Shown: positions 43,310-51,459 of the stretch, piece after piece
How positions within the stretch are numbered: position 1 is the stretch's first letter
How the letters are laid out: each line of letters begins with the position of its first letter
DNA from: Longimicrobium sp.
Lineage (GTDB): Bacteria > Gemmatimonadota > Gemmatimonadetes > Longimicrobiales > Longimicrobiaceae
Assembly (NCBI GenBank): GCA_036389135.1
Contig: DASVQP010000063.1
Location: forward strand, 1-64,000
DNA: 64,000 bases
Direction of reading: 5' to 3'
Notes under the pieces: model-generated
What the model saw: the letters and a program-made list of their open reading frames with translations, nothing else
What the model was told of the DNA's origin: nothing
Databases searched by the model: none
Position numbers and translations under genes: made by a program

Positions 43310-43887
43310 GAAGTCGAGGCGACGAGGGCCCTGTAGGCGAGCATCTTCGCTCGCTGGATGGCGATGAGCTCCTGCGCTTCGTCGCCGCTCAGGGTGATCT
43401 CGCCGTACTGCTCCGCGCGCGATCCACGGTTCATCAGCTCGAACTCGGCGTCGGCGGCCTGGATGTACTTCTGGATTTCGGGCCGGGGCGAGAGCGCGCG
43501 CCGCACGTTGTTCAGCGGTTTGCCGTTGGGTGCGCGGGCCGGGTCCGGCAGGAAAAGGATCGTGTCGACAGGGTTCAGCGCCGGGGTGAGGTCGTGCAGC
43601 TGCTGCGCGGCGTCTTCCCAGACCGCGTGGAATTCGGCCTCGATCATCACGCCGGGCCACTCCCAGATCCGCCACCCATAGCGAACCGAGCCGCCGTGCC
43701 GCTCCACGTGCCGCTCCACGATCCCGAAGCTGTCGTCCGCCTGCGCACCCTGCTCCGGGGTCACCTGGAGATACTGCGGGTGCGCGGCCGGCGAGAGCTC
43801 GCGGCAGAGTTCGCGGACCGGATGCGAGATCGTGCGCGGAGTCGTTCCGCGCATGTAAGGCCGGGTGGGCGGGTTCAGCATCGACAT
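43306..43887 (-). CDS. hypothetical protein with conserved GWRIWEWPGV motif
   Basis: This 193-residue soluble protein contains HGGSVRYGWRIWEWPGVMIE, AEFHAVWEDAAQQLHDLTP and NPVDTILFLPDPARAPNGKP, segments that I associate with a conserved bacterial family found in some SEC-C-motif proteins, though no Cys cluster is present here. No enzyme site is clear. It is isolated on the minus strand; the AT-rich stretch 43920-43940 may hold its promoter. Confidence 0.6.
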   Translation of the reverse strand: MSMLNPPTRPYMRGTTPRTISHPVRELCRELSPAAHPQYLQVTPEQGAQADDSFGIVERHVERHGGSVRYGWRIWEWPGVMIEAEFHAVWEDAAQQLHDLTPALNPVDTILFLPDPARAPNGKPLNNVRRALSPRPEIQKYIQAADAEFELMNRGSRAEQYGEITLSGDEAQELIAIQRAKMLAYRALVASTS

Positions 43888-44100
43888 ACAAAATCGGCCG
43901 AGGGCGGGCGGATCCGCTTAACACATTCGAACAATATTAGCGAACGCCCGGCGGTTTGTCACCAGGAACATTCCCCGGCTCGATGGTGCGGTCCCGCCTT
44001 CGCATGCCGCAACCGTTCCGCCGAACCCGGGGTATTCTAGTTGCAGCCAACCGGAATCAGCCGGCGGGTTAGACGGGCCGGCCACTCAGAGGGGGAGGTA

Positions 44101-44361
44101 ATGACTACGAAAGAGCTGGCGATGCGGATGATCGAGGAGCTTCCAGCGGATGCAACCCTCGAGGAGATCGTGGGCACGCTTCACCACATGCGCGCGGAAC
44201 GCGAACGCGAGCAGCATGACGACGAGGAGGTGGACTTCCCGGAAGGCGGAGTGTGGGACCTACTCGAACACGCCGCCGGAACAGTGGATATGCCTGCGGA
44301 TTGGGCGAGTGAGCATGATCACTATCTGTACGGGACGCCCAAGCGGTCTTCTACGGCATGA
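44101..44361 (+). CDS. probable VapB-like antitoxin
   Basis: This 86-residue protein follows a GGGGGAGG ribosome site. It opens TTKELAMRMIEELPADATLE and EIVGTLHHMRAEREREQ, a helical dimerisation pattern, and ends in an acidic tail with MPADWASEHDHYLYGTPKRS. Its stop overlaps the PIN-domain gene in ATGA. Position, size and acidic tail support an antitoxin neutralising the PIN RNase. Confidence 0.72.
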   Translation: MTTKELAMRMIEELPADATLEEIVGTLHHMRAEREREQHDDEEVDFPEGGVWDLLEHAAGTVDMPADWASEHDHYLYGTPKRSSTA

Positions 44362-44798
44362 TCTCTCCGGCACGCGGTGCTCGACTGTTCCTGGACACCT
44401 TCTACGTGCAGGCGCTCCTCGACCCCCGGGACTCCCACCACCGGCGTGCTCGGTCACTGTTTCCAGAGGTGAAGCGCGCGTCGGAGGTGGTCATCACCGA
44501 AGCGGTGTTCACCGAGGTAGGAAACGCGCTTAGCGGCACGCGACGAGTTCGACGCCTCGCGGCGGCGTTCATTCGACGTTGTTACGTGGAGGCGAACATG
44601 GTAGTGGTTCCAGTCGATACCCTGCTCCTTTCGCGGGGCCTGGAACTGTATGAGAGCCGAGCGGACAAGGGATGGGGGCTTACTGACTGCATCTCCTTCG
44701 TCGTAATGGGTGACCATGGTTTGGCGGATGCCGCCACGGGCGACCGGCACTTTCAGCAGGCGGGCTTCCGAGCCCTGATGGCGGACCCGGAGCCCTGA
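44358..44798 (+). CDS. PIN-domain ribonuclease, VapC-like toxin
   Basis: This 146-residue protein has the PIN acidic residues in order: LFLDTFYVQALLD (Asp), ITEAVFTEVGNALSG (Glu), GWGLTDCISFVVM (Asp) and ATGDRHFQQAGF (Asp). These coordinate Mg ions for RNA cleavage. It is coupled to the antitoxin-like gene upstream. The catalytic set is complete, so unlike the RES and MazF loci this pair should be functional. Confidence 0.88.
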   Translation: MISPARGARLFLDTFYVQALLDPRDSHHRRARSLFPEVKRASEVVITEAVFTEVGNALSGTRRVRRLAAAFIRRCYVEANMVVVPVDTLLLSRGLELYESRADKGWGLTDCISFVVMGDHGLADAATGDRHFQQAGFRALMADPEP

Positions 44799-44810
44799 TC
44801 CGCCCCCCGC

Positions 44811-46337
44811 CTACCAATCCGTCGGCTTGTAGTCCTTGAGGAAGGCGCCCCAGACGTGGTGGCCGGTGTTGATGCCGCTGATGATGGGGTCCACGATGCG
44901 CGCGGCGCCGTCCACGATGTCGAGCGGGGGGTGGAAGCCGTGCTCGGCCGTCTTGCGCGCGGCGAGCTCCGCCGGGTCCTCGTCGGTCACCCAGCCGGTG
45001 TCCACGCTGTTCATGTGGATGCCGCTCGCGTAGTAGTCGATGGCGGAGGTGCGCGTCATCATGTTGAGCGCCGCCTTGGCCATGTTGGTGTGCGGGTGCC
45101 GCGCCGTCTTGAAGCGGCGGTAGAACTGCCCCTCCATCGCCGACACGTTGACGATGTGCTTGTCGCGCTCCGGGGTGCGCGTCATCAGCGCCTTGAGGCG
45201 GGCGTTGAGGATGAAGGGCGCCACCGCGTTGACGAGCTGCACCTCCAGTAGCTCCACCGCGGGAACCTCGTCCATCATCATCCGCCACGAGTTCCGGTCG
45301 CGGAGGTCGATCTGCTGCAGGTCCTGGTCGAGCCGTCCGGCCGGGAAGAGCGCCTGGTCCACCGAGAACTCCTCCGGGAGGAGTGGGAGCTGCGACAGCT
45401 CCGCGGCGCGCGCGAGGCCGGCCACCGCGTCGTCGGTGCGCGCGGGAACGAGAGCGGCGGCGGCGAGCGCGGGCGCGTCGTACGAACCCAGGAGGCGCCG
45501 CACGTGCTCGGGCACCTGGTCCAGGCGCGCGGTCTCGCCTTCCATCATGTGCCGGTAGAACTCGGGCGGGCGGCGTACGGTCTGGCAGGCGTTGTTGACG
45601 ATGAAGTCCAGCCGCTCGTGGGTCGCCAGGAGCTCGCGGCAGAACGCCTCGACGCTGGGCGTGTGGCGCAGGTCCAGGCCAAAGATCTCCAGGCGGTGTC
45701 CCCAATCCGCGAAGTCAGGCTCCTGCGCGTATCGGGCGGCGGAGTCGCGCGGAAAGCGGGTGGTGACGATCAGGTGCGCGCCCGCGCGCAGCAGCTTGAT
45801 CCCCGCCTGGTAGCCGATCTTGACGCGCCCGCCAGTGAGCAGCGCGACGCGGCCCGTGAGGTCCGCCGTCTCGCCGCGCTTGGCGAAGTTGAGCTCGGCG
45901 CAGGGCGGGCAGAGCTGGTCGTAGAAGTGGTGCAGCTCCGTGTAGTCGCGCTTGCAGATGTAGCAGTTGTGCACGTCCGGCGTCGGCACCTGCGACTTCT
46001 CGGTGAGCAGGTACGGCTGGTCGAAGCCCGCCGGCGCGAACATCGGCGTGACGAAGACCGGCTCCTGGCGCAGCTTGCGGATGCCGCGCTGCGACAGCAC
46101 CTCTTCGGCGCGCTGGGCACGCTCGGCGCGGCGCTCGCGGCGCGTGGCCTTCTGCAGGCGGCGCCGGTCGTTGGCGTCGGGGCGGGCGATGAGGCCGGTG
46201 GCACGGAGGAAGCGGTTGCGCTCTTCCTCGCTCACTTCGGCCAGCAGGGCGCGGTCGGCGACCACCTCTTCCAGCAGCTCCGCCGCGGCGCGGATGCGCT
46301 CCGCGATGGGGCGCGCGTCTGTCGACATCGTGTTCAT
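44811..46337 (-). CDS. SDR-fold protein with N-terminal zinc module, catalytic Tyr absent
   Basis: This 508-residue protein has three parts: a basic helical start (residues 1-95), a four-Cys module HNCYICKRDYTELHHFYDQL followed by CPPCAEL (about 123-150), and a Rossmann domain with ADLTGRVALLTGGRVKIGYQ, DLRHTPSVEAF, LDFIVNNACQTVRRPP and IVNVSAMEGQFYRRFK. The usual SDR Tyr-x3-Lys reads HPHTNMAKAALNM, keeping Lys but having Thr where Tyr is expected. The rest of the fold is intact, so it may bind NAD(P) without classical reduction. A perfect 11-base inverted repeat lies just upstream. Confidence 0.85.
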   Translation of the reverse strand: MNTMSTDARPIAERIRAAAELLEEVVADRALLAEVSEEERNRFLRATGLIARPDANDRRRLQKATRRERRAERAQRAEEVLSQRGIRKLRQEPVFVTPMFAPAGFDQPYLLTEKSQVPTPDVHNCYICKRDYTELHHFYDQLCPPCAELNFAKRGETADLTGRVALLTGGRVKIGYQAGIKLLRAGAHLIVTTRFPRDSAARYAQEPDFADWGHRLEIFGLDLRHTPSVEAFCRELLATHERLDFIVNNACQTVRRPPEFYRHMMEGETARLDQVPEHVRRLLGSYDAPALAAAALVPARTDDAVAGLARAAELSQLPLLPEEFSVDQALFPAGRLDQDLQQIDLRDRNSWRMMMDEVPAVELLEVQLVNAVAPFILNARLKALMTRTPERDKHIVNVSAMEGQFYRRFKTARHPHTNMAKAALNMMTRTSAIDYYASGIHMNSVDTGWVTDEDPAELAARKTAEHGFHPPLDIVDGAARIVDPIISGINTGHHVWGAFLKDYKPTDW

Positions 46338-46348
46338 CTCACTTGGGA

Positions 46349-46386
46349 ACGCGCCTCGACTCCGGCGGGCCGGCTTCGAGGCGCGT
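46349..46386. promoter_or_regulatory. 11-base inverted repeat upstream of the SDR gene
   Basis: ACGCGCCTCGA and TCGAGGCGCGT are perfect complements separated by 16 bases. The element begins 12 bases before the SDR start codon and would form a hairpin over or near its leader. It could be an operator or an RNA structure; no T-run supports a terminator. Confidence 0.55.
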
Positions 46387-46528
46387 GGTGTGGTCCGCGT
46401 TTCTAATTGCGGCGTGCGCTGTGTACCCTCGTGCGGCTTCGCGGTGCCCCAAAGCGGCCCCGGCGCGCCTCTTGCCGCGTCCGGCGCCGGGTAGCTCGCG
46501 CGGTCCTACCGATGACGGGAGGTGGTGA

Positions 46529-46789
46529 ATGACTGTGGTCCGTTGCCGCGAATGCGGCGGAGACGTCAGTACGCAGGCCGCGGTCTGTCCGCACTGCGGC
46601 ATCAGCAACCCGGTCCTCGCGGCCGACCATCGCGATCACGGGAGAGGCGCGCACGTGGCCGGCACGCACGACCACGCGCCCGTGCGACGGCGGGGCGGCA
46701 AGGGCGGGTGGATGATGGCGTTCCTGCTGCTCCTGATCCTCGCCGCGCTCGTCGCCCTCTGGTACTTCGACATCGTGGACTTCAACTGA
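46529..46789 (+). CDS. zinc-ribbon protein with C-terminal membrane helix
   Basis: This 86-residue protein has a zinc ribbon VRCRECGGDVSTQAAVCPHC (residues 4-23, two CxxC pairs), a His-rich linker (HRDHGRGAHVAGTHDH) and one membrane helix (GWMMAFLLLLILAALVALWY). The layout is that of small tail-anchored zinc-ribbon proteins of unknown function. The His-rich linker could bind metal. The next gene starts 4 bases after its stop. Confidence 0.78.
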   Translation: MTVVRCRECGGDVSTQAAVCPHCGISNPVLAADHRDHGRGAHVAGTHDHAPVRRRGGKGGWMMAFLLLLILAALVALWYFDIVDFN

Positions 46790-46793
46790 TCCC

Positions 46794-47369
46794 GTGCCGC
46801 TGCCCGACGCGAAGACGCTGCGCCGCGCGCTCGACGAGTACACCGCCGTGGTCGAGCGGCAGGGCGTCGCGCGGCTGCCCGAGCTGGACCGCTGGTACCG
46901 CGACGAGCTGCCGGGGCTGATCGCCGCCCGGAGCCCGGCGCACGTCACGCTCCCCGAGCTGGTGCGGCTGACGGAGTGGAAGATGGCGCGGGGCGTGTGG
47001 CGCGCGCCCAACCTGGTGCTGGTGCGCGGCAACGACCCCGCGGCTGTGGTGGAGACGAGCACCGCCGCTCTCGCCAGAATTCCACACCCCACCGCGCCCG
47101 TCTCCGAGCTGGCGAAGCTCAAGGGCGTCGGCCCGGCGACCGCATCGGCGGCGGCCTCCGCGGCGGCCCCGGAGATCTACCCTTTCTTCGACGAGCTGGT
47201 GGCGGCACAGCTTCCCGGCCTCGGCGCGGTCGCGTGGACGCTGGGCTACTACGCGAAGTACGCGGACGCGATCCGTTCCGCGGCCCGCGAGATGGGCGGC
47301 GAGTGGACACCGGTGCTGCTGGAGCGGGCGCTTTGGGCCCACGTCGGCGGCAAGGCGGGCGCCGCGTAA
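46794..47369 (+). CDS. helix-hairpin-helix domain protein of unknown function
   Basis: This 191-residue protein begins with GTG (MPLPDAKTLRRALDEYTAVV). A helix-hairpin-helix motif is visible in ELAKLKGVGPATASAAASAA, as in DNA glycosylases and other DNA-binding proteins. RLTEWKMARGVWRAPNLVLV in the first half and LGYYAKYADAIRSAA near the end are notable conserved-looking blocks. No catalytic Asp of HhH-GPD glycosylases is evident. It lies 4 bases after the zinc-ribbon gene. Confidence 0.65.
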   Translation: MPLPDAKTLRRALDEYTAVVERQGVARLPELDRWYRDELPGLIAARSPAHVTLPELVRLTEWKMARGVWRAPNLVLVRGNDPAAVVETSTAALARIPHPTAPVSELAKLKGVGPATASAAASAAAPEIYPFFDELVAAQLPGLGAVAWTLGYYAKYADAIRSAAREMGGEWTPVLLERALWAHVGGKAGAA

Positions 47370-47373
47370 AAGC

Positions 47374-47460
47374 ATCACACAGAGAACACGGAGGGGAACT
47401 GTAAGGCGCAGAGAACCCCTTCTGTGGTTCTTGCTGTACCCTCTGTGTCTCTGTGTGAGG
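47374..47460. repeat. CACAGAG-type palindromic repeat between convergent stops
   Basis: The left end TCACACAGAGAACACGGAGG is complementary to CCCTCTGTGTCTCTGTGTGA on the right. It fills the gap between two convergent stop codons (47369 and 47464) almost exactly, leaving 4 and 3 bases, and may serve both genes as terminator. Confidence 0.82.
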
Positions 47461-47463
47461 CTC

Positions 47464-48993
47464 TTAGCGGCGCCTGCGACTGCGACTGGTTCCGCCGAGG
47501 AGCGCGCCCATGATGCCGCGCGTGATGGCCCCCGCTACGGTGCGCGTGAGCGGGGACTTGAGGATCTTGTCGAGGGCGCTCGGCGCCTCCTTCTCGCGTC
47601 GGGCGCGAGGCTTCTCGGGGGCCTCGTCCTCCTCCTCCTTCTCGCGAACCGGCGCGGCGCGGTCGGCGAGCATCTCGCGGGCGCTCTCGCGGTCGATGTC
47701 GGTGGCGTAGCGGCGCACCTGCTCGGATCGCTCGTTGACGTCCGCGAGCTCGGAGGCGGTGAGCGGGCCCATGCGCGAGGCGGGGGGCACCATGCGCGTG
47801 GCGAACGGCTGCGTGGGGACACCATTAGTGGACAGAGTGGTCACGAGCGCTTCACCGATGCCGAGCGTGGTGAGCGTCTCCTCGATGTCGTAGAAGGTGG
47901 TCTTGGGAAAGGTGCGCGCGGCGGAGCGCAGCGCCTTCTCGTCGTCCGGCGTGAAGGCGCGCAGGGCGTGCTGGATGCGGTGGCCGAGCTGCCCCAGCAC
48001 CTCGGCCGGCACGTCGCGCGGGTTCTGCGTGATGAAGAACACGCCGACGCCCTTGGAGCGGATCAGCCGCACCACCTGCTCCACTTGGTTCAGCAGCGCC
48101 TCGCTGGCGTTGTCGAAGAGCAAGTGCGCTTCGTCCAGGAAGAAGACCAGCTTCGGCCGCTCCACGTCGCCCACCTCGGGGAGCTGGTTGTAGAGGCGCG
48201 CCAGCATCCAGAGCATGAAGGTGCTGAAGAGCGCGGGCCGGTCCTGCACGTCCTGCAGCTCCAGCACGCTCACGCGTCCGCGCCCGTCCGCCTCCACCTC
48301 CAGCAGGTCGTCCAGGTCGAACTCCGGCTCGCCGAAGAAGTCCTCCGCGCCCTGCTGCTCCAGCTCGATCATCTCGCGCAGCAGCACGCCGACCGTGGCC
48401 TTCGACATCCCGCCGTACTGCGCCAGCTCGTCCGCGCCGTCGCCGGTGAGGTACTGCAGGACGGCGCGCAGGTCGGGGAAGTCGAGAAGGAGCAGGCCCT
48501 TGTCGTCGCAGTACTTGAAGACGAGGCTCAGCACGCTCGTCTGCGTCGCGTTCAGCCCCAGCACCTTGGCAAGGAGCACCGGACCGAACGACGAAACCGT
48601 CGCCCGCACCTGCGCGCCGTGCTTTCCCGTGAGGCTCAGGAACTCGACCGGCGCGGCGAGCGGCTTCCACGCGTAGCCCGTATCCGCGGCACGCGAGGCG
48701 ACGCGGTCGCTGGCCTCGCCCGGCGCGCCGATGCCGGAGAGATCGCCCTTTACGTCAGACAGGAAGACCGGCACGCCGGCGGCGGAGAGCTGCTCGGCGA
48801 TGAGCTGGAGCGACTTCGTCTTACCCGTCCCGGTGGCGCCGGCGATGAGGCCGTGGCGGTTGATCATCGAGATCGGGAGCCCGACGAGCGGCTCCGGATG
48901 GCACGCGCCGTCGTGCACGACCGCGCCGAGCGTCAGCGCGCCGGACGCTGCGGGAAAACAGGAGCGCGCCGACTCCAAGATCTTGGGATCCAT
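47464..48993 (-). CDS. HerA/YjgR-like DUF853 family ATPase
   Basis: This 509-residue protein starts at MDPKILESARSCFPAASGAL. It has a Walker A GATGTGKT (52-59), the following SDVKGDLSGIGAPGE, Walker B KLVFFLDEAHLLFDNASEAL, and the arginine-finger-like VFFITQNPRDVPAEVLGQLG. This is the DUF853 branch of the HerA/FtsK fold (YjgR in E. coli), of unknown function and sometimes described as a DNA helicase. The C-terminus is charged (EKEEEDEAPEKPRARREK) then Gly-rich and basic. Confidence 0.92.
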   Translation of the reverse strand: MDPKILESARSCFPAASGALTLGAVVHDGACHPEPLVGLPISMINRHGLIAGATGTGKTKSLQLIAEQLSAAGVPVFLSDVKGDLSGIGAPGEASDRVASRAADTGYAWKPLAAPVEFLSLTGKHGAQVRATVSSFGPVLLAKVLGLNATQTSVLSLVFKYCDDKGLLLLDFPDLRAVLQYLTGDGADELAQYGGMSKATVGVLLREMIELEQQGAEDFFGEPEFDLDDLLEVEADGRGRVSVLELQDVQDRPALFSTFMLWMLARLYNQLPEVGDVERPKLVFFLDEAHLLFDNASEALLNQVEQVVRLIRSKGVGVFFITQNPRDVPAEVLGQLGHRIQHALRAFTPDDEKALRSAARTFPKTTFYDIEETLTTLGIGEALVTTLSTNGVPTQPFATRMVPPASRMGPLTASELADVNERSEQVRRYATDIDRESAREMLADRAAPVREKEEEDEAPEKPRARREKEAPSALDKILKSPLTRTVAGAITRGIMGALLGGTSRSRRRR

Positions 48994-49072
48994 GACGGTT
49001 CCGTGGGGGTGGGGATGCGGATGCTTCGCGGCGGCACAGCTTACGTCGCCGGGGCGCCCGCTACAAGGCCGG

Positions 49073-49636
49073 CTACGCCCTGACACCGTCCCGCGCGCGC
49101 AGGGAATCCACACCGCGGCGGCGGAGGTGGCGGCACAGCTCACCGGCCACGGCCACGATCAGCAAGCCGATCACGAATGTGACGGTGTCGCGCACGGAGG
49201 GGTGGAACGCGCCGAGCGACGCCAGCAGCGTGGTGGCGGCGGCGGGCGGGTGCGGAGCGCGCAGGAGCGTCTCCATCAGTGCCGCGAGCCCCACCGCCAG
49301 CGACGCCGCCCCCACGCGGCTCCACGAAAGCTCCCCCACCTCGAAGACCGACTTCGCGTGCGCGATGCCGAAGAGCGTCACCATCAGGAACGCAGACCCC
49401 AGGCCGAGCAGGTGCGCCACCACGACGTTGTAGAAGCGCGTCGATGGGTGGTCCGGCGTGCGGGCCTGCAGGAGCGCCGTCGGGCCGAGGCTGGGGAAGA
49501 GCGTGGGCCGCCCGATCGCCAGACCGACCAGCCCCGGCAGCAGCACGAGGAGCGCCGTGACCAGGGGCGTCCATGCCGCTTCCGGGACGGACTGTATGGG
49601 CGAGTCGAGCTCGGCCCCGGCTTCGCGTGTCTGCAT
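49073..49636 (-). CDS. HPP family membrane protein
   Basis: This 187-residue protein starts at MQTREAGAELDSP behind GGAGAT. It has four membrane helices, the entry LFPSLGPTALLQARTPDHPS and the family signature LLRAPHPPAAATTLLASLGA containing the HPP tripeptide. HPP proteins include nitrite transporters of chloroplasts and cyanobacteria; other members are uncharacterised. It stands between the HerA-like and YVTN genes with no clear operon. Confidence 0.88.
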   Translation of the reverse strand: MQTREAGAELDSPIQSVPEAAWTPLVTALLVLLPGLVGLAIGRPTLFPSLGPTALLQARTPDHPSTRFYNVVVAHLLGLGSAFLMVTLFGIAHAKSVFEVGELSWSRVGAASLAVGLAALMETLLRAPHPPAAATTLLASLGAFHPSVRDTVTFVIGLLIVAVAGELCRHLRRRGVDSLRARDGVRA

Positions 49637-49671
49637 CGGATCTCCTTGATTCGCGGACGGCAACTGCGATT

Positions 49672-49769
49672 TCACACAGAGACACAGAAGGCACAGAAAG
49701 CCACAGAGGGCTTCCTCGCACTCTCTTTCTCCTGTCTTCTTCCTCTGTGTCTCGGTGTCTCTGTGTGAG
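49672..49769. repeat. CACAGAG-type palindromic repeat
   Basis: TCACACAGAGACACAGAAGG at the left pairs with CTCGGTGTCTCTGTGTGA at the right. It fills the spacer between the YVTN propeller stop and the HPP gene on the same strand. Confidence 0.8.
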
Positions 49770-49781
49770 CCAGGCAGTTGA

Positions 49782-50750
49782 TCACCGGGTGACGGCGACG
49801 CCCCACGGACGCTGCCCCACGCGGATGCTCCCCACCACGCGCAGGGTGCGAGTATCCGCGATCGAGACGTCGTTGGAAAGGCCGTTGGCGGTGTACAGCC
49901 AGCGTCCGTCCGCGCTCAGCGAGATCCCCCACGGGCGCCGCCCCACGCGGATGCGCGCCACCACCCGCTGCGCCCCGGGATCGACCACGGATACCGTGCT
50001 GGCGCCGCCGTTGGCCACGTACACCCGCGATCCATCGGCCGACACCGCCACGCCCACCGGTTTCCCCTCGCCGCGTTCCATCTCCACCGTCCCGATCACC
50101 TCGTGGCGGGCGACGTCGATGATGGAGAGGGTGCCGCTGATCTCGTTGGTGACGTACGCGCGCCGCCCGTCGCGCGAGAAGGCGACGGCGCGGGGGCGCA
50201 CGTCCACCAGGAAGGAGGCGGCGACCCGGTTGGTGCGCGTGTCGATGACGGAGACCGTGTTGCTCGTCTCGGCCGTCACGTACACCCAGCGCCCCTCGGG
50301 GCTCATCCCCACCCCCTCCGGCTCGATACCAACTACCAGCGTGGCGATGGTGCGGCCGGTGCGCAGGTTGGTGGCGCTCGCGGTGCCCGCGTCCTCGTTG
50401 GATACGTACAGCCGCGAGCCGTCGGGGCTCACCGCGAACTGTTCGGGGTCCGTGCCGCCCGCGTACCGCGCGACCACCCGCCGCGTGGCGACGTCGATGA
50501 CGGCGATGGCGTCGCGCCCGCTCTGCACGTTGGGGCGGTCGTCGCTGAGCGCCACGTACACGCGCCGCCCGTCTGGCGAGGCCTGGATGCCGCGCGGACG
50601 CTCGCCCACGGGGATCGTCGCCAGCACGTTGCGCGTGGTGGCGTCCACCATGGTGACGTTTCGCGACCCCTCGTTGCTCACGAAGAGGAGCGGGCGCTGC
50701 GCGGATGCGGGAAACGCCAGGAGCGCCGCGAGCAGAGCGTAGCGTTTCAT
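49782..50750 (-). CDS. YVTN beta-propeller protein of PQQ-linked catabolism
   Basis: This 322-residue protein has a signal peptide (MKRYALLAALLAFPASAQ) and seven YVTN-type blades, for example RPLLFVSNEGSRNVTMVDA, SPDGSRLYVSNEDAGTA, GRWVYVTAETSNTVSVID and GRRPWGISLSADGRWLYTAN. Blade count and closing motif fit the family described as PQQ-dependent catabolism-associated beta-propeller (TIGR03866). It is the third gene of an operon divergent from the module 2 dehydrogenases. The role in the periplasm is unknown, possibly scaffold or product binding. Confidence 0.85.
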   Translation of the reverse strand: MKRYALLAALLAFPASAQRPLLFVSNEGSRNVTMVDATTRNVLATIPVGERPRGIQASPDGRRVYVALSDDRPNVQSGRDAIAVIDVATRRVVARYAGGTDPEQFAVSPDGSRLYVSNEDAGTASATNLRTGRTIATLVVGIEPEGVGMSPEGRWVYVTAETSNTVSVIDTRTNRVAASFLVDVRPRAVAFSRDGRRAYVTNEISGTLSIIDVARHEVIGTVEMERGEGKPVGVAVSADGSRVYVANGGASTVSVVDPGAQRVVARIRVGRRPWGISLSADGRWLYTANGLSNDVSIADTRTLRVVGSIRVGQRPWGVAVTR

Positions 50751-50763
50751 CGAGATCGTAATA

Positions 50764-50840
50764 GGCTCACGCGGAGACGCGGAGGCGCAGAGGAAAGCAC
50801 GCGAGGTCCTCTCTGCGTCTCCGCGTCTCCGCGTGAGGCC
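50764..50840. repeat. CTCACGCGGAGACGCGG-type palindromic repeat
   Basis: GGCTCACGCGGAGACGCGG and CCGCGTCTCCGCGTGAGGCC are near-perfect inverted complements around a 38-base centre. It resembles the outer arms of the nested repeats at 11688 and 15795 and lies inside the divergent PQQ-associated operon. Confidence 0.82.
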
Positions 50841-50853
50841 GTAGTTAGTCCGT

Positions 50854-51459
50854 TCACCGTGCCGAATCCGGCGGCGGCGCGCGGCGCGGCGGCGGGGCCG
50901 TGTTCTCGCGCTCGGGAAGCGGCGCGGGAAGCGTAGGGGCGGCGGAGCGCTTCGATACCGAGCCGCACACCTCTGGCCGCCCGCCGCGCCCGTACACCAC
51001 CACGTGGCGTCCCTTCGTAAGGCTGTCGATGGGAACGGGGACGTCGCTGGAAGCGCGCCCGTTCCCCAGCGAGTCCGCGCTCACGGGGAATAGCGAGGCG
51101 ATGTGGCTCCCCATCTTTGCGCAGTCTCCCTGGCGGACGGCGCCCTCGTAGGTGGCGCCCGGCGCGCCGCGAGCCAGCGCGACCGAGATGGAGGTGGACT
51201 TCCCCACCGCCGCCACCTCGCCGTTCCCCTGCACCAGCCCGCGCCCCAGCCGCGTCAGGGCGAGCGCGAGGGTGTCCTGCGGCGGTGGCGGCTTCTCCGC
51301 CGTGTCCGGGATGGCGACCACGCGCGTGGGGACGAGGGTGCTGTCTTCCAACGAGGTGGAGGCCCTGTCGTTGCTGGGCGTGTACTCCGTCTGGGCGCGG
51401 TCCTCGTCGCCGCACGCGGCCACCAGGAGGAGCGCCGCCGCCCATGCCGTCTTCGTCAT
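50854..51459 (-). CDS. lipoprotein of unknown function in the PQQ-associated operon
   Basis: This 201-residue protein starts at MTKTAWAAALLLVAACGDED, a lipoprotein signal with Cys at 16. The mature region has EYTPSNDRASTSLEDS, a helix GRGLVQGNGEVAAVGK, RQGDCAKMGSHIASLFPVSA and a Pro-rich tail. It overlaps the binding-protein gene before it in ATGA, so both are made together. I recognise no family; periplasmic cooperation with the binding protein is inferred from coupling only. Confidence 0.65.
   Translation of the reverse strand: MTKTAWAAALLLVAACGDEDRAQTEYTPSNDRASTSLEDSTLVPTRVVAIPDTAEKPPPPQDTLALALTRLGRGLVQGNGEVAAVGKSTSISVALARGAPGATYEGAVRQGDCAKMGSHIASLFPVSADSLGNGRASSDVPVPIDSLTKGRHVVVYGRGGRPEVCGSVSKRSAAPTLPAPLPERENTAPPPRRAPPPDSAR

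Noticed and set aside
46794-47369. HhH-GPD DNA glycosylase
   Set aside because: The hairpin motif is present but the catalytic Asp/Lys pattern of the glycosylase superfamily is not evident.
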